From assembly GCF_013116825.1 (NCBI RefSeq), contig NZ_JABFNS010000002.1, forward strand, positions 1 through 64,000: a stretch of 64,000 nt of DNA, in the 5' to 3' direction. A program made the position numbers and the translations under genes. The notes beneath the pieces are model-generated. The model did no database searches. It was not told the DNA's origin and worked only from the letters and a program-made list of their open reading frames with translations. Origin of the DNA: Myxococcus xanthus. GTDB lineage: Bacteria > Myxococcota > Myxococcia > Myxococcales > Myxococcaceae. Below, one piece after another: positions 51,074-61,100 of this stretch. Every line of letters begins with the position of its first letter. Position 1 is the first letter of the stretch.

Positions 51074-54000
51074 TCACCTGCGAGCCGCCTTCCGGGCGGC
51101 CAGCCGCTGTGTCATCCGCTCCTGCCACCCGTGCACGAAGGCATAGAAGGTGGGTAGCACCAGCAGGGTGAACAGCGTGGAGGTGACGAGCCCGCCCACC
51201 ATGACGACGGCCAGGGGGCGCTCCACTTCCGTGCCGTGCAGTGGCAGCACCAGCAGCGGCAGCAGGCCCAGGATGGCGGTGCCAGCCGTCATCAGCTTGG
51301 GGCGGACGCGGCCGATGCTCGCCTCTCGGATGGCCTCATCGAAGGGCTTGCCGTGCTGCATGAGCAGCTTCGTCTGCGCCACCAGCACCAGGCCATTCTG
51401 GACGGCAATGCCAAACAGGCCGATGAGGCCCACCAGGCTGGACACGTTCCACGTCTCCCCGGCGATGAGCAGCGCGAGGATGCCGCCGACGAAGGCGTCC
51501 GGGAGGGTGGCGATGATGACCAGCGACTCCGCCAGCGAGCCCAGCGCCAAGTAGAGCAGGATGAACACCGCGAGCAGGGCCACCGCGATGGCGACCGTCA
51601 TCGCCTGCGCGGCGCGCTGCTGGCTCTCCACCTTCCCGCCCACGTCCAGGAAGTAGCCGGTGGGCAGCTTCAACTCCGCCGCCAGCCGCTCGCGCACCTC
51701 GGCCGCCGTGCTGCCCAAGTCCCTGCCCGCGACGCTGGCCTCCACGGCGATGCGCCGGCTGCCCGCCTCGCGGCGGATGCTGCCCGCGCCGAACGTCTCC
51801 TCGATGGAGGCCAGCTGGCTCAACGGGATGCGCGTGCCGTCATGGCCATCCACCAGCAGGCCGCGGATGGCGGTGGCGTCGCCCCGGCGGTGGTCCGCCA
51901 GCCGCAGCAGCAAGTCGTAGCGGCGCTGGCCCTTCCATACCTGGGCGAACTCCTGGCCCACCATCCCCACCTTCACGGCTTGGATGACGTCCCCGGGTGT
52001 CAGGCCCACGCGCGCCACCGCGGCGCGGTTCACGGTGATGCGGAGCTGGGGGAGGCCGGTCAGCTTCTCCGCCCGCAGGTCCTCCACGCCTTCCACCTTC
52101 GCCATGATGGCCTGCGCCCGCTCGGCCAGTCCGGCCAGCGTCTCCAACTCCGGCCCGAAGATGCGCACGGAGAGGTCCGCCGGGCTGCCGCCGAGCCCTT
52201 CATCGATGCGCATGCCCAGCGGCGTGGTGAACAGCGTCGACACCCCAGGGACCTGCCCCACCGCCTCGCGCATCGCGGCTTCCAGGTCCTCCATCGAGCG
52301 TCCCCGCTCCGGCTTGAGGATGACGAGCACGTCCGACAGCGTGTGCGGCATCGGGTCCTCCGTGCGCTCGGCGCGGCCCGTGCGGCGCACCACGTCCTCC
52401 ACCTCCGGGAACTTCAGCAGCGCGTCCTCCACCAGGTGGTTGAGCCGGTCCACCTCCTCCAGCGAGGCCTCCGGCGGAAGCACCGTCTGGAGCAGCAGCG
52501 CGCCTTCATCCAGCTTCGGCATGAAGTCGCTGCCCACCACGAAGGCCAGTGACAGCGCGGGCACGGTGATGGCTAGGGCCACCAGCCGCACGAGGCCCGC
52601 GTGGCGCATGCACGCCTCCAGCATGGGCGCGTAGACGTGCTTGATTTTGCGGATGAGCCACACGTCCTCGGGCTGTCCTTCGCGGGGCGCGCGCAGGAAG
52701 AGCCCGGACGCCACCGGCACCAGCGTCAGGGCCAGTCCCAACGACGCCGTCAGGCAGGCCACCACGGCCGCGGCGAGCGGTTGGTACATGCGCCCCTCGA
52801 TGCCCGTCATGGCGAACAGGGGGATGAACACGGAGACGACGATGAGCGTGGCGAAGGCAATGGGCCGGGCCATCTCGATGGACGCCGCCAGCGCCACGTC
52901 GCGCCGCGAAGCCGTGCCCTCCGCTTCACGCAGGCGGTGGACGATGTTCTCCGTGACGATGATGGCCGCGTCCACCAGCAGGCCCACGGCGATGGCCAGT
53001 CCTCCCAGCGTCATCGTGTTGATGCCGATGCCGGCGAACTTCAGAAGCACGCCCGCCAGCGCCAGGGACAAGGGCAGGGTGAGCGTGACGATGAGCGCCG
53101 CGCGCCAGTCTCCCAGGAGCAGGAAGAGCACGAGCACCACCAGCACCGCGCCCAGCAGGATGGCCCGGCTGACGCCGCCCAGCGCGGAGTCCACCAGCAC
53201 CGACTGGTCATACACGATGCGAAGCTGCACACCGGGCGGAAGGCCCTGTTTCAGCTCCTGGATGGCGACGCGGATGCCCGCCGTCACCTGCTGTGTGTCC
53301 GCGCCGAACTGCTTGATGACACGGCAGCTCACCACCTCGCCCTTCAGCCGGTGGGCGATGCCCCGGCGCACGGCGGGGGCCTCGCGGATGTCGGCCACGT
53401 CACCCAGCAGCACGGGCGTGCTGTCGCGCACGGCGACCACGGTGTCGCGCAGGTCCTCCACGGACTCCGCGCGCCCCACCGCGCGCACCGTCCACTCCAT
53501 GGGGCCCTGCACCACGAAGCCGCCCGAGGCGTTCACGTTCGCGCCCTCCAGCGCGTGCTCCACCTGGTTCAGGGTGATGCCGCGCGCCACCATCTGGTCC
53601 GGGTCGAGCTGCACCTGGAACTGGCGCAGGTAGCCACCCAGGCGCTCCACGCCGGCGACGCCGGGCACGGCGAGCAGCCGGTTCTTCACCTCGAACTCGG
53701 CCAAATCCCGCAGCGTCATCAGCTCCGCCGCGCCGGGCTCCGCTTCCAGGGTGAACTCGAACACCTCGTTGAGCCGCCCGGTGAGGCTGGAGACCAGCGG
53801 CGCGTCCGTGCCGGGGGGGAGCTCGCTCTGCGCCTGGGCCACGCGCTCGACGACGTACTGCCGGCTGCGGAAGTAGTCGGCGTCTGGCTCGAACTCCACC
53901 GTGAGCTGGGTGACGCCCAGCTGCGAGGTGGAGCGGATGCGGCGCACGTCGGGCAGGCCCGCGAGCGCCACCTCCATGGGGATGGCCACGGACGTCTCCA

Positions 54001-54205
54001 GCTCCTGCGCGCCCATCGCCGGGTTCTGCACGATGACGTTGAAGATGGGCGCGGACAGGTCCGGGAACACGTCGCGCGTCAGCCCCTTGATCGCCACCGC
54101 GCCGAAGGCGGAGAGCGCCAGGGCCAGCACCACGGTGAGACCAGGCCGGGCGAAGGAGGACCGCAGGACGCGGTTCATCCAGGAGTCGGGGGCGTCAGTG
54201 CGCAT
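51074..54205 (-). CDS. Heavy-metal efflux RND permease (CzcA/CusA family)
   Basis: 1043 residues from the ATG at 54205 (GGAGGGAG upstream), overlapping the adaptor gene by 11 bases. Twelve-helix RND architecture with two large periplasmic loops. Helix 4 reads GGLAIAVGLLVDAAIIVTEN, lacking the first Asp of the divalent-cation Czc signature and thus closer to CusA. Yet the three periplasmic methionines of CusA are absent (LLLQTVLPPEASLEE; PMPHTLSDVLVIL; PLGMRIDEGLGGSPADL). Specificity is therefore open: a divalent metal, or a monovalent one by another route. It works with the adaptor and TolC-type genes just upstream. Confidence 0.92.
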   Translation of the reverse strand: MRTDAPDSWMNRVLRSSFARPGLTVVLALALSAFGAVAIKGLTRDVFPDLSAPIFNVIVQNPAMGAQELETSVAIPMEVALAGLPDVRRIRSTSQLGVTQLTVEFEPDADYFRSRQYVVERVAQAQSELPPGTDAPLVSSLTGRLNEVFEFTLEAEPGAAELMTLRDLAEFEVKNRLLAVPGVAGVERLGGYLRQFQVQLDPDQMVARGITLNQVEHALEGANVNASGGFVVQGPMEWTVRAVGRAESVEDLRDTVVAVRDSTPVLLGDVADIREAPAVRRGIAHRLKGEVVSCRVIKQFGADTQQVTAGIRVAIQELKQGLPPGVQLRIVYDQSVLVDSALGGVSRAILLGAVLVVLVLFLLLGDWRAALIVTLTLPLSLALAGVLLKFAGIGINTMTLGGLAIAVGLLVDAAIIVTENIVHRLREAEGTASRRDVALAASIEMARPIAFATLIVVSVFIPLFAMTGIEGRMYQPLAAAVVACLTASLGLALTLVPVASGLFLRAPREGQPEDVWLIRKIKHVYAPMLEACMRHAGLVRLVALAITVPALSLAFVVGSDFMPKLDEGALLLQTVLPPEASLEEVDRLNHLVEDALLKFPEVEDVVRRTGRAERTEDPMPHTLSDVLVILKPERGRSMEDLEAAMREAVGQVPGVSTLFTTPLGMRIDEGLGGSPADLSVRIFGPELETLAGLAERAQAIMAKVEGVEDLRAEKLTGLPQLRITVNRAAVARVGLTPGDVIQAVKVGMVGQEFAQVWKGQRRYDLLLRLADHRRGDATAIRGLLVDGHDGTRIPLSQLASIEETFGAGSIRREAGSRRIAVEASVAGRDLGSTAAEVRERLAAELKLPTGYFLDVGGKVESQQRAAQAMTVAIAVALLAVFILLYLALGSLAESLVIIATLPDAFVGGILALLIAGETWNVSSLVGLIGLFGIAVQNGLVLVAQTKLLMQHGKPFDEAIREASIGRVRPKLMTAGTAILGLLPLLVLPLHGTEVERPLAVVMVGGLVTSTLFTLLVLPTFYAFVHGWQERMTQRLAARKAARR

Positions 54206-55394
54206 GGCCGTCACTCCCTCCGCCGCTCAGCTTCTCCGCCTCCGCCTTGAGAAGGAACGCGCCTTCCACCACCACCTGCTCGCCGGGTTTCAGTCCGGTG
54301 AGGACCTCCACGTCGCCGCCCAGCGTGCGGCCCCGGCCCACCTCTCGCCGCTCGAAGACGCCGCGCGTGTCCGTGGGCAGGAAGGCCACCCAGCCACCTT
54401 CCAGCCGCTGGAGCGCCGCCGCGGGCACGACGGTGATGGGCGCTCCCGGGTCCCCCAACGGGATGTAGGCCGACGCGGACATGCCGGGCCGAAGTTGGCC
54501 GTCGGCGTTGTCCAGCTCCAGCCTCACGGGGATGGTGCGTGACGTCGCATCCACGCGCTGCCCCACGTGGCCCACCTTCGCCATGAACTCCTGGCCGGGA
54601 AAGGCCGCGAAGGTGATGCGGGCCTGCGTGCCACGCTGGATGCGCACGGCGTCACGCTCGAAGGCGTGCACCACCAGCCACAGCGAGGACACGTCACCAA
54701 TGCAGAACAGTGGAAGGTTGGGGTCCGCCATCTGCCCCATCCGCGCGGTGCGTTCGACGACGGTGCCGGACAGGGGGGCGCGCAGGACGAAGCCCGGGGG
54801 GACGTTGCCGCCGCGCAGCGCTTCTTCGCTCACGCCCAGGGCCACCAGCTCCGCGCGCGCGGCGGCGACCGAGGCCTCGGCGGCGGCGGCCTCTGCTTCG
54901 GCGGCTTGCACGTCCTTGCTCGCGATGATGCGCTCGTCAGCGAGCGTGCGCTTGCGCTCGGCGGCCTGACGCGCGGCCTGGGCCTGGGCCTGGGCCGCTT
55001 GCAGCGCCGCGCGCGCCTTGCCCAGCTCGGGGCTGCGCAGGTCCGCGAGCTTTTCGCCCTGCTTCACCACCTGACCGGTGGTGACGAAGACGGCGCTCAC
55101 GCGGGCGGCGATGGGGGAGGCCACCTCCGCGTAGGCGTCCTCGCTGAAGGTGAGCTCTCCCAGGACGGTGACATTCTCACCGCCCGGTCGCACGCCTACG
55201 GGCGCGGTGGTGATGCGCAAGTCTCTCAACATCTCCGCCGCGATGCGGACATGGGGTTCGCCATGGTCGTCGTGGTGGGCACCTGCCTGGGCGGGGGGCT
55301 CGTCGTGTCCGTGCGCTTGCTCTTCGTGCGGCGCCTCGCGCTTGCAGGCGGTGAGCAGGAGGAGGGCGGCCACCGCGGCGTGGAGGGGCTTCAT
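54195..55394 (-). CDS. RND periplasmic adaptor lipoprotein
   Basis: 399 residues. Lipobox LLLTACKRE, then a His/Asp/Glu-rich stretch (HEEQAHGHDEPPAQAGAHHD) that should bind metal. Membrane-fusion-protein body: ASPIAARVSAVFVTTGQVV (lipoyl half), an Ala/Gln/Arg coiled-coil hairpin, FVLRAPLSGTVVERTARMG and a C-terminal barrel. It bridges the permease and the outer-membrane channel. It also ends in a His-rich tail (DGHAH). Start and stop overlap its neighbours (ATGA at 55391-55394). Confidence 0.93.
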   Translation of the reverse strand: MKPLHAAVAALLLLTACKREAPHEEQAHGHDEPPAQAGAHHDDHGEPHVRIAAEMLRDLRITTAPVGVRPGGENVTVLGELTFSEDAYAEVASPIAARVSAVFVTTGQVVKQGEKLADLRSPELGKARAALQAAQAQAQAARQAAERKRTLADERIIASKDVQAAEAEAAAAEASVAAARAELVALGVSEEALRGGNVPPGFVLRAPLSGTVVERTARMGQMADPNLPLFCIGDVSSLWLVVHAFERDAVRIQRGTQARITFAAFPGQEFMAKVGHVGQRVDATSRTIPVRLELDNADGQLRPGMSASAYIPLGDPGAPITVVPAAALQRLEGGWVAFLPTDTRGVFERREVGRGRTLGGDVEVLTGLKPGEQVVVEGAFLLKAEAEKLSGGGSDGHAH

Positions 55395-56653
55395 GGAAGG
55401 GCTCCGGTCTCCACGGCCAGTTGGACGCGGGCGAGGGCAGCCTGGAGGAGGCTGTCGAGGTAGGCGGCACGGGCTTCCAGCGTGTCGCGGCGAACGAGGA
55501 GGAATTCGGCGAGGCCCATCTCTCCGGCTTCGTAGGAGCGGCGAGCGAGACTTTCGTTGTCACTGAGCAGCGGCAGGGCGTCGGCTTCCAGCAGCGTCAC
55601 GGCTTCCAGCAGCTTGCGGTGCTGCACGCGCGCGGCCTCCACCTGGACGTCCACTTCCAACCGGGCCGCGGCCAGCAGGGATTGGAGCCGGCGCACGCGG
55701 GCGTCGCCCGTCACCCGGGCGTTGTCTCCCCGGGCGAAGAGCGGCAGCGGCACGCTCAGGGCACCAAGGTAGGCGACTTCATCAATCTCCCGCTGGTACA
55801 GAAACCCCGCGGTGATGTCCGGCCAGGCGCTCGCCCGGCCCATGCGGCGGTCGGCATCCGCCTGGGCGAGTTCCGCTTCCAACGCGGCGATATCGGGCCG
55901 CGCCGCCACGGTGTCTGTCTTCACCTCCGTGACAGGCTGGAGCGCGAGCACGCGGAGCTCGCCGCGGATGGCCAACGGATGCGTGAGCGGAAGGCCCAGC
56001 ATCGCGCGCAACTGGTGGAGCTGGGCGGCCTCGTCCCCCTCCGCGGTGGCCACCTCAGCGCGCATTCGGGCCAGGGACACGCGCGCCACGTTGACGTCCA
56101 CCACGGGCACATCACCGGCCTCGAAGCGCCGCTGGGCGGAGTTCGCGGTCTCCCGGGCGGTGGCCTCGGCTTCTCGCGCGAGGCTCAGCCGCTCCCGCGC
56201 GTGCAGTGCCTGGAGGAAGCGCGCGGCGACGTCACCCAGCACCCGGCGCTCGGCGTCGCGCTGGTGAGCCGTCGCCAACTCCAGGCCGGCGCGCGCGGAC
56301 TCCCGGCGGGCGCCGCGCTTTCCACCCAGCTCGAAGGCCTGGCTGATGCCCACGCTCAAGTCCAGCCCGCGCACGGTGGGGTTTCCCGGCGAGCCAGGGG
56401 CACTGCGCGGGCCCGCCTGGAGCTCGAAGGTGGGGTTGTCGTTCAGCAGCGACGCGGCGGCCGCCACATCGCCCTGGGCCTCGGCGGCGCGGCCCGCGGC
56501 ATCCAGCAGCGCGGGTGCGCGCTGGCGGGCCAGGGCCAGGGTTTCTTCAAGGGACAGCGCGGCGTCGGCGGAGCCCGGCCGGGCCGCGGCGACACGCGAA
56601 AATAGGAGTGCGGCGGCGAGCCCGAAGGCTGCCACCGTGAGTGGATGGGGCAC
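55391..56653 (-). CDS. TolC-family outer-membrane efflux protein
   Basis: 420 residues with a signal peptide (AAFGLAAALLFSRVAAA). Two TolC-type helical repeats: LSLEETLALARQRAPALLDA and the later QVEAARVQHRKLLEAV, with strand segments such as TAGFLYQREID. It forms the outer-membrane duct of the CBA system encoded with the next two genes in a tight overlapping operon. Confidence 0.92.
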   Translation of the reverse strand: MPHPLTVAAFGLAAALLFSRVAAARPGSADAALSLEETLALARQRAPALLDAAGRAAEAQGDVAAAASLLNDNPTFELQAGPRSAPGSPGNPTVRGLDLSVGISQAFELGGKRGARRESARAGLELATAHQRDAERRVLGDVAARFLQALHARERLSLAREAEATARETANSAQRRFEAGDVPVVDVNVARVSLARMRAEVATAEGDEAAQLHQLRAMLGLPLTHPLAIRGELRVLALQPVTEVKTDTVAARPDIAALEAELAQADADRRMGRASAWPDITAGFLYQREIDEVAYLGALSVPLPLFARGDNARVTGDARVRRLQSLLAAARLEVDVQVEAARVQHRKLLEAVTLLEADALPLLSDNESLARRSYEAGEMGLAEFLLVRRDTLEARAAYLDSLLQAALARVQLAVETGALP

Positions 56654-56762
56654 GGCGATGACCTCGCGAAAGGGAGGCGTGCGTCAGGTGGAGCGTGCCC
56701 CGTGACGACACATGGGCACACCTGTCCTGGCGGACGCGAGCGAACGAGACGGCGGACGCGAC

Positions 56763-57077
56763 CTACGCGAGGGGGACTATGGGGACGTGGAGGATGTCAC
56801 GCCCGTCGGCCGACAACGGTTCGGACTTCTCGTAGGCGACGCGCAAGGGCCGCGACACGAGCAGCACGAAGGAAGACGGCGGGGCATGCGCGGCCACGGT
56901 GCGCACGTGGGCACAGCAGGTGCAGTCGATGCAGTCCGGGGCGCACTGCCCCTGGTCATCATCGTCCGGGCAGCTCTGCGTGCAGACCTCGCCCACCGCG
57001 CCAGTGAGGGTGGGCATCAAGCCCCCCAGGCCCGGGGCGAACAGGAACAGGCAGACGATGAGCCAGATTCGGAGCAC
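56763..57077 (-). CDS. Small exported Cys/Asp-rich protein
   Basis: 104 residues from a GTG at 57077 with GAAGG at good distance. Signal peptide MLRIWLIVCLFLFAPGLGG. The mature N-terminus packs acidic residues and seven Cys together (VCTQSCPDDDDQGQCAPDC, then IDCTCCAH), a likely metal-binding or disulfide-knot segment; the rest is plain. It lies 109 bases upstream of the CBA operon on the same strand, so it is probably the first gene of that operon. No family name is known to me. Confidence 0.7.
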   Translation of the reverse strand: MLRIWLIVCLFLFAPGLGGLMPTLTGAVGEVCTQSCPDDDDQGQCAPDCIDCTCCAHVRTVAAHAPPSSFVLLVSRPLRVAYEKSEPLSADGRDILHVPIVPLA

Positions 57078-57111
57078 GCTGGCGACCTTCTACCACGTTT
57101 CCAAACGCAAT

Positions 57112-57150
57112 GCGTGCGAGGGCCTCACACCGGGTGAGTCCCTCGCACGC
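57112..57150 (-). terminator. Long hairpin terminator of the amidase gene
   Basis: GCGTGCGAGGG (57112-57122) pairs with CCCTCGCACGC (57140-57150), and an inner CTCAC/GTGAG extends it to 16 pairs. Read leftwards it is followed by ATTGCGTTTG. It begins 16 bases after the amidase stop and separates that gene from the small Cys-rich gene. Confidence 0.75.
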
Positions 57151-57165
57151 AGGGGAAGAAGACGG

Positions 57166-58011
57166 TCAGGAGATGCCCTTGCGCAGCCGGTTCCAATCGA
57201 AGTTGGGCGCCGGGTCGTTCTTGCGGCCCTTGGGGACCGCCACGTCGGCGTGGCCCACGATGTTCTTCATCGGAATGTTGTGCTGCTGCTTCAGGTAACC
57301 GGTGAGCTGGGTGAGCGACTTGTACTGCGCCTCGGTGAAGGGCGTCTTGCCGCTGCCGTCGTTCACGATTTCGATGCCAATGGAGCGGTTGTTGATGTCC
57401 GAGGGCACGCCGTGCAGCTCGCCCTTGCCCGCGTGCCAGGCGCGCTTGTCGTCACCGACCAGCTGATAGATCTTCCCGTCGCGGTCCACCATGTAGTGCG
57501 CGGACACCTTGCTCTGCGGATTGCGCATCCACGACAGGTCGCCCGCGCCGTTGTTGGTCGCGGTGTGGTGCATGACGATGGTGTCGATCTTCGTCCCGCC
57601 GCGCGAGTTCTGGTTCGGCGAGGGCGCGTTGATGACCGCGGGCTTGGTGAACTTGCCGCCCGGAGTGGTGGGCGTGGTGGGGGCGCTGGTGCCCAGCGCC
57701 TTCTTCAACGCCGCGTGCGTGAGGTCACCGTAGAAGCCGGTGGTGGGCAGCTTCTTGTCCGCCTGGAACTTCTTCACCGCCGCTTCCGTCTGCGGACCGA
57801 AGATGCCGGGGCCCGTGCTCACCTGGGCCTTCGTCATGTAGCCCACCTTCACGAGCGCATCCTGCAGCTGCTTCACCTTGGGCCCGGAGTCGCCCTTGCG
57901 CAGGCCCGCGGGCGGCGCGGAGACCGTGGAGGCCGCGGCGGCGGCGGTGCGAGGGGCCTGCGCCTGAGTGGCGCGGAACACGGAGGAGAGCGAGGGCAGG
58001 CGAAGGCTCAT
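57166..58011 (-). CDS. N-acetylmuramoyl-L-alanine amidase with peptidoglycan-binding domain
   Basis: 281 residues. After an Ala-rich N-terminus, a peptidoglycan-binding domain spans about residues 38-105 (LRKGDSGPKVKQLQDALVKV; IFGPQTEAAVKKFQADKKL). After a Thr/Pro linker comes an amidase_2 (AmpD/PGRP) domain: KIDTIVMHHTATN, SVDVR-type WHAGKG, NRSIGIEIVND and NIVGHADVAVPKGRKNDPAP, whose His/His/Asp bind zinc. The enzyme cleaves the bond between muramic acid and the stem peptide. No classical signal peptide is visible. Confidence 0.9.
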   Translation of the reverse strand: MSLRLPSLSSVFRATQAQAPRTAAAAASTVSAPPAGLRKGDSGPKVKQLQDALVKVGYMTKAQVSTGPGIFGPQTEAAVKKFQADKKLPTTGFYGDLTHAALKKALGTSAPTTPTTPGGKFTKPAVINAPSPNQNSRGGTKIDTIVMHHTATNNGAGDLSWMRNPQSKVSAHYMVDRDGKIYQLVGDDKRAWHAGKGELHGVPSDINNRSIGIEIVNDGSGKTPFTEAQYKSLTQLTGYLKQQHNIPMKNIVGHADVAVPKGRKNDPAPNFDWNRLRKGIS

Positions 58012-58067
58012 GAGGGCTTCCGGGGGGTAGATGCTGCGGAAATCTGCCTGGATTATCGGCGCCCAGC

Positions 58068-58093
58068 CCCCGGGAGTTGCGTAACTCCCGGGG
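58068..58093. terminator. Perfect 11-bp hairpin between cusA and the amidase gene
   Basis: CCCCGGGAGTT (58068-58078) pairs with AACTCCCGGGG (58083-58093) around a GCGT tetraloop. No T-run follows on the cusA side. It probably terminates the cus operon. Confidence 0.65.
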
Positions 58094-58131
58094 CGAACTT
58101 GAGTGTCCAGTTTCAGCCAGATTGCATTTTT

Positions 58132-61100
58132 TCAGGCTGTCTGGGTTTCGGCGGGCAGGGGTGGCTCTCCCGTGCCTTCCTCTGGCTGCTCCTGGGGAAG
58201 GTGGCGCCGCTTCCAGAGGGCGAAGATGGCCGGATACACGGTCAGCTCGAGTAAAAACGACGTCACGAGTCCGCCCACCAGCGGCGCGGCGATGCGCTTC
58301 ATCACGTCCGCGCCCGTGCCGGTGCTCCACAGCACGGGGAGCAGGCCAATCATGTCCGTCATCACCGTCATCAGCTTGGGACGGATACGACGCGCCGCGC
58401 CATCAACGATGGTCTCCGTCAGGTCGGCCATGGAGCGCAGCCGTCCCTCCTTGTCCGCCTTCTGATGGGCCAGGGTGAGGTAGAGCAGCATCACCACGCC
58501 CGTCTCCGCGTCCAGCCCGGCCAGCGCGATGAGCCCCACCCACACGGCGATGCTCATGTTGTAGTCGAGCAGGTACAGCAGCCACACCGCGCCAATCAGG
58601 CTGAAGGGCACCGCCAGCAGGACGATGCCCATCTCCACCACGGACTTCGTGCTGAAGTACAGCAGCAGGCACACCAGCAGCAGGGTGACGGGAATCACCA
58701 CCTTGAGCTTCTCCGTGGCGCGCTCGAAGTACTTGAACTGGCCGCTCCACTCCACGCGCACGCCGGTGGGCGTCTTGACCTCGCGCGCCACCACCGCCTT
58801 CGCGTCCTTCACGTAGTCCGCGATGGGCCGCGCGGTGTCCACGAAGACGTAGGTGACGAGCTTGCCGCCCTCGCTGCGAATCATCGGCGGGCCCTGCACG
58901 AAGCGCACGTCCGCTACCTGGGCCAGCGGCACCTGCGCGCCGGTTGGGGTGGGGACCAGCACTTCCTTCAACAGTTCGGGGCTGTCGCGGTACTCACGCG
59001 CGTAGCGCACGTTGATGGGGTAGCGCTCGCGGCCCTCCACCGTCTGGGAGACGTTCTCTCCGCCGATGGCGCCCATCACCACCTCGTTGATGTCCTTCAC
59101 GCCCAGGCCCAGGCGCGCGGCCTCTTCCCGCTTCACCCCGATGTCCACGTAGAAGCCGCCGGTGGAGCGGTCCGCGAACGCGCTGCGCGTGCCGGGCACC
59201 TGGGCCACGGCCTTCTCAATGGCCACCGCCGCTTGCTCCAGCGTGTCCAGGTCGTCGCCAAACACCTGGATGCCCAGCGGACTGCGGATGCCGGTGGCCA
59301 GCATCTCCGTGCGCGTCTGGATGGGCATCCAGAAGATGTTGGGCATGCCCGGGTACTGGAGCGTCTCGTCCATCTCCGCCAGCAGGGCTTCCCAGGTGAG
59401 GCCCTTGCGCCACTCGGACTTTGGCTTGAGCACCACCGTCGTCTCGAACATGGACAGGGGCGCCGGGTCCGTGGCCGTCTCCGCGCGGCCCGCCTTGCCG
59501 AAGACGCTGACCACCTCTGGAATGCGCTTCAGCTCCGCGTCCATGGACTGGAGGATGCGCGTGGCCTCGGTGATGGACATGCCCGGCGGCGAGGTGGGCA
59601 TGTAGAGGATGGCGCCTTCGTTGAGCGGCGGCATGAACTCATGGCCCAGCCGCATGAAGGCCGGCACCGTCATCGCCATGGCCACCACGGACAGCGCCAC
59701 CACCACCTTGGCGTGCCGCACCACGAAGCGCACCACCGGCATGTAGAGGGCCACCAGCCAGCGGTTGAGGGGGTTCTCGTCCTCCCGGCGGATGCGTCCG
59801 CGGATGAAGAGCACCGCCAGCGCGGGCGTGAGCGTCACCGCCAGCACCGCGGCGAAGCCCATGGAGTACGTCTTCGTGTACGCCAGCGGCTTGAAGAGCC
59901 GGCCTTCGGTGGCCTCCAGCGTGAAGACGGGGAGGAAGGCGACGGTGAGCACCAGCAGCGTGCCGAAGATGGAGGGCCCCACCTCCTGCATCGCGGAGAT
60001 GATGACCTCGCGCCGCTCGCCGGGGCGGCCTTCCGCCTCCCACGCCTCCAGCTTCTTGTGGATGTTCTCCACGATGATGATGGAGGCATCCACCATGGCG
60101 CCAATGGCGACGATGATGCCGCCCAGGCTCATGATGTTGGCGGTGAGCCCCTGGTAGTACATGGGGATGAAGGCGAGCAGCACCGCCAGGGGCAGCGTGA
60201 AGATGGTGACCAGCGCGCTGCGCGCGTGCATCAGGAAGAGGAAGATGATGAGGCTGACCACCAGCATCTCCTCCACCAGCGCCCGGCTGAGCGTGCTGAT
60301 GGACTCCTCGATGAGCCCCGAGCGGTCATAGGTGACGACCAGCTCCACGCCCTCCGGCAGGCCCGCGCGCACCTCTTCCAGGCGCTCCTTCACCGCGTCG
60401 ATGACGGTGAGCGCGTTCTCCCCGTAGCGCATGACGACGATGCCACCGGCCACCTCGCCCTTGCCGTCCAGCTCCGCGACACCCCGGCGGATGTCCGGCC
60501 CCAGGCTCACCGTGCCCACGTTGCGCACCAGCACGGGCGTGCCGTCCCCGCTCACCTTCAGCGGGATGTTCTCGATGTCCTGCGTGGAGCGGATGTAGCC
60601 ACGCCCTCGGATGATGTGCTCGTGGCCCGCGATTTCCATCACCCGGCCGCCCACGTCCTCGTTGGACTCGCGGACCGCGCGTGTCACCTCGCCCAGCGTC
60701 ACGCCGTAGGCGCGCAGTTGGTTGGGGTCCACCTGCACCTGGTACTGCTTGACGATGCCGCCCACGCTGGCGACTTCCGCCACGCCGGGCACGCTGGACA
60801 GCGCGTAGCGCACGTTCCAGTCCTGGAGGCTGCGCAGGTCCGCCAGGGAGTGCTTGCCGCTCTCGTCCACGAGCGCGTACTGGAACACCCAGCCCACGCC
60901 GGTGGCGTCCGGACCCAGCATGGGCGTCACACCCGCGGGCAGGCGTCCGCGCGCCGTCTCCATGTATTCGAGCACGCGGCTGCGCGCCCAGTACATGTCC
61001 GTGCCGTCCTCGAAGATGACGTAGATGAAGGACATGCCGAACATGGACTGGCCACGGACGGCCTTCACCTTCGGCGCCGACAGCAGGGAAGAGGAGATGG

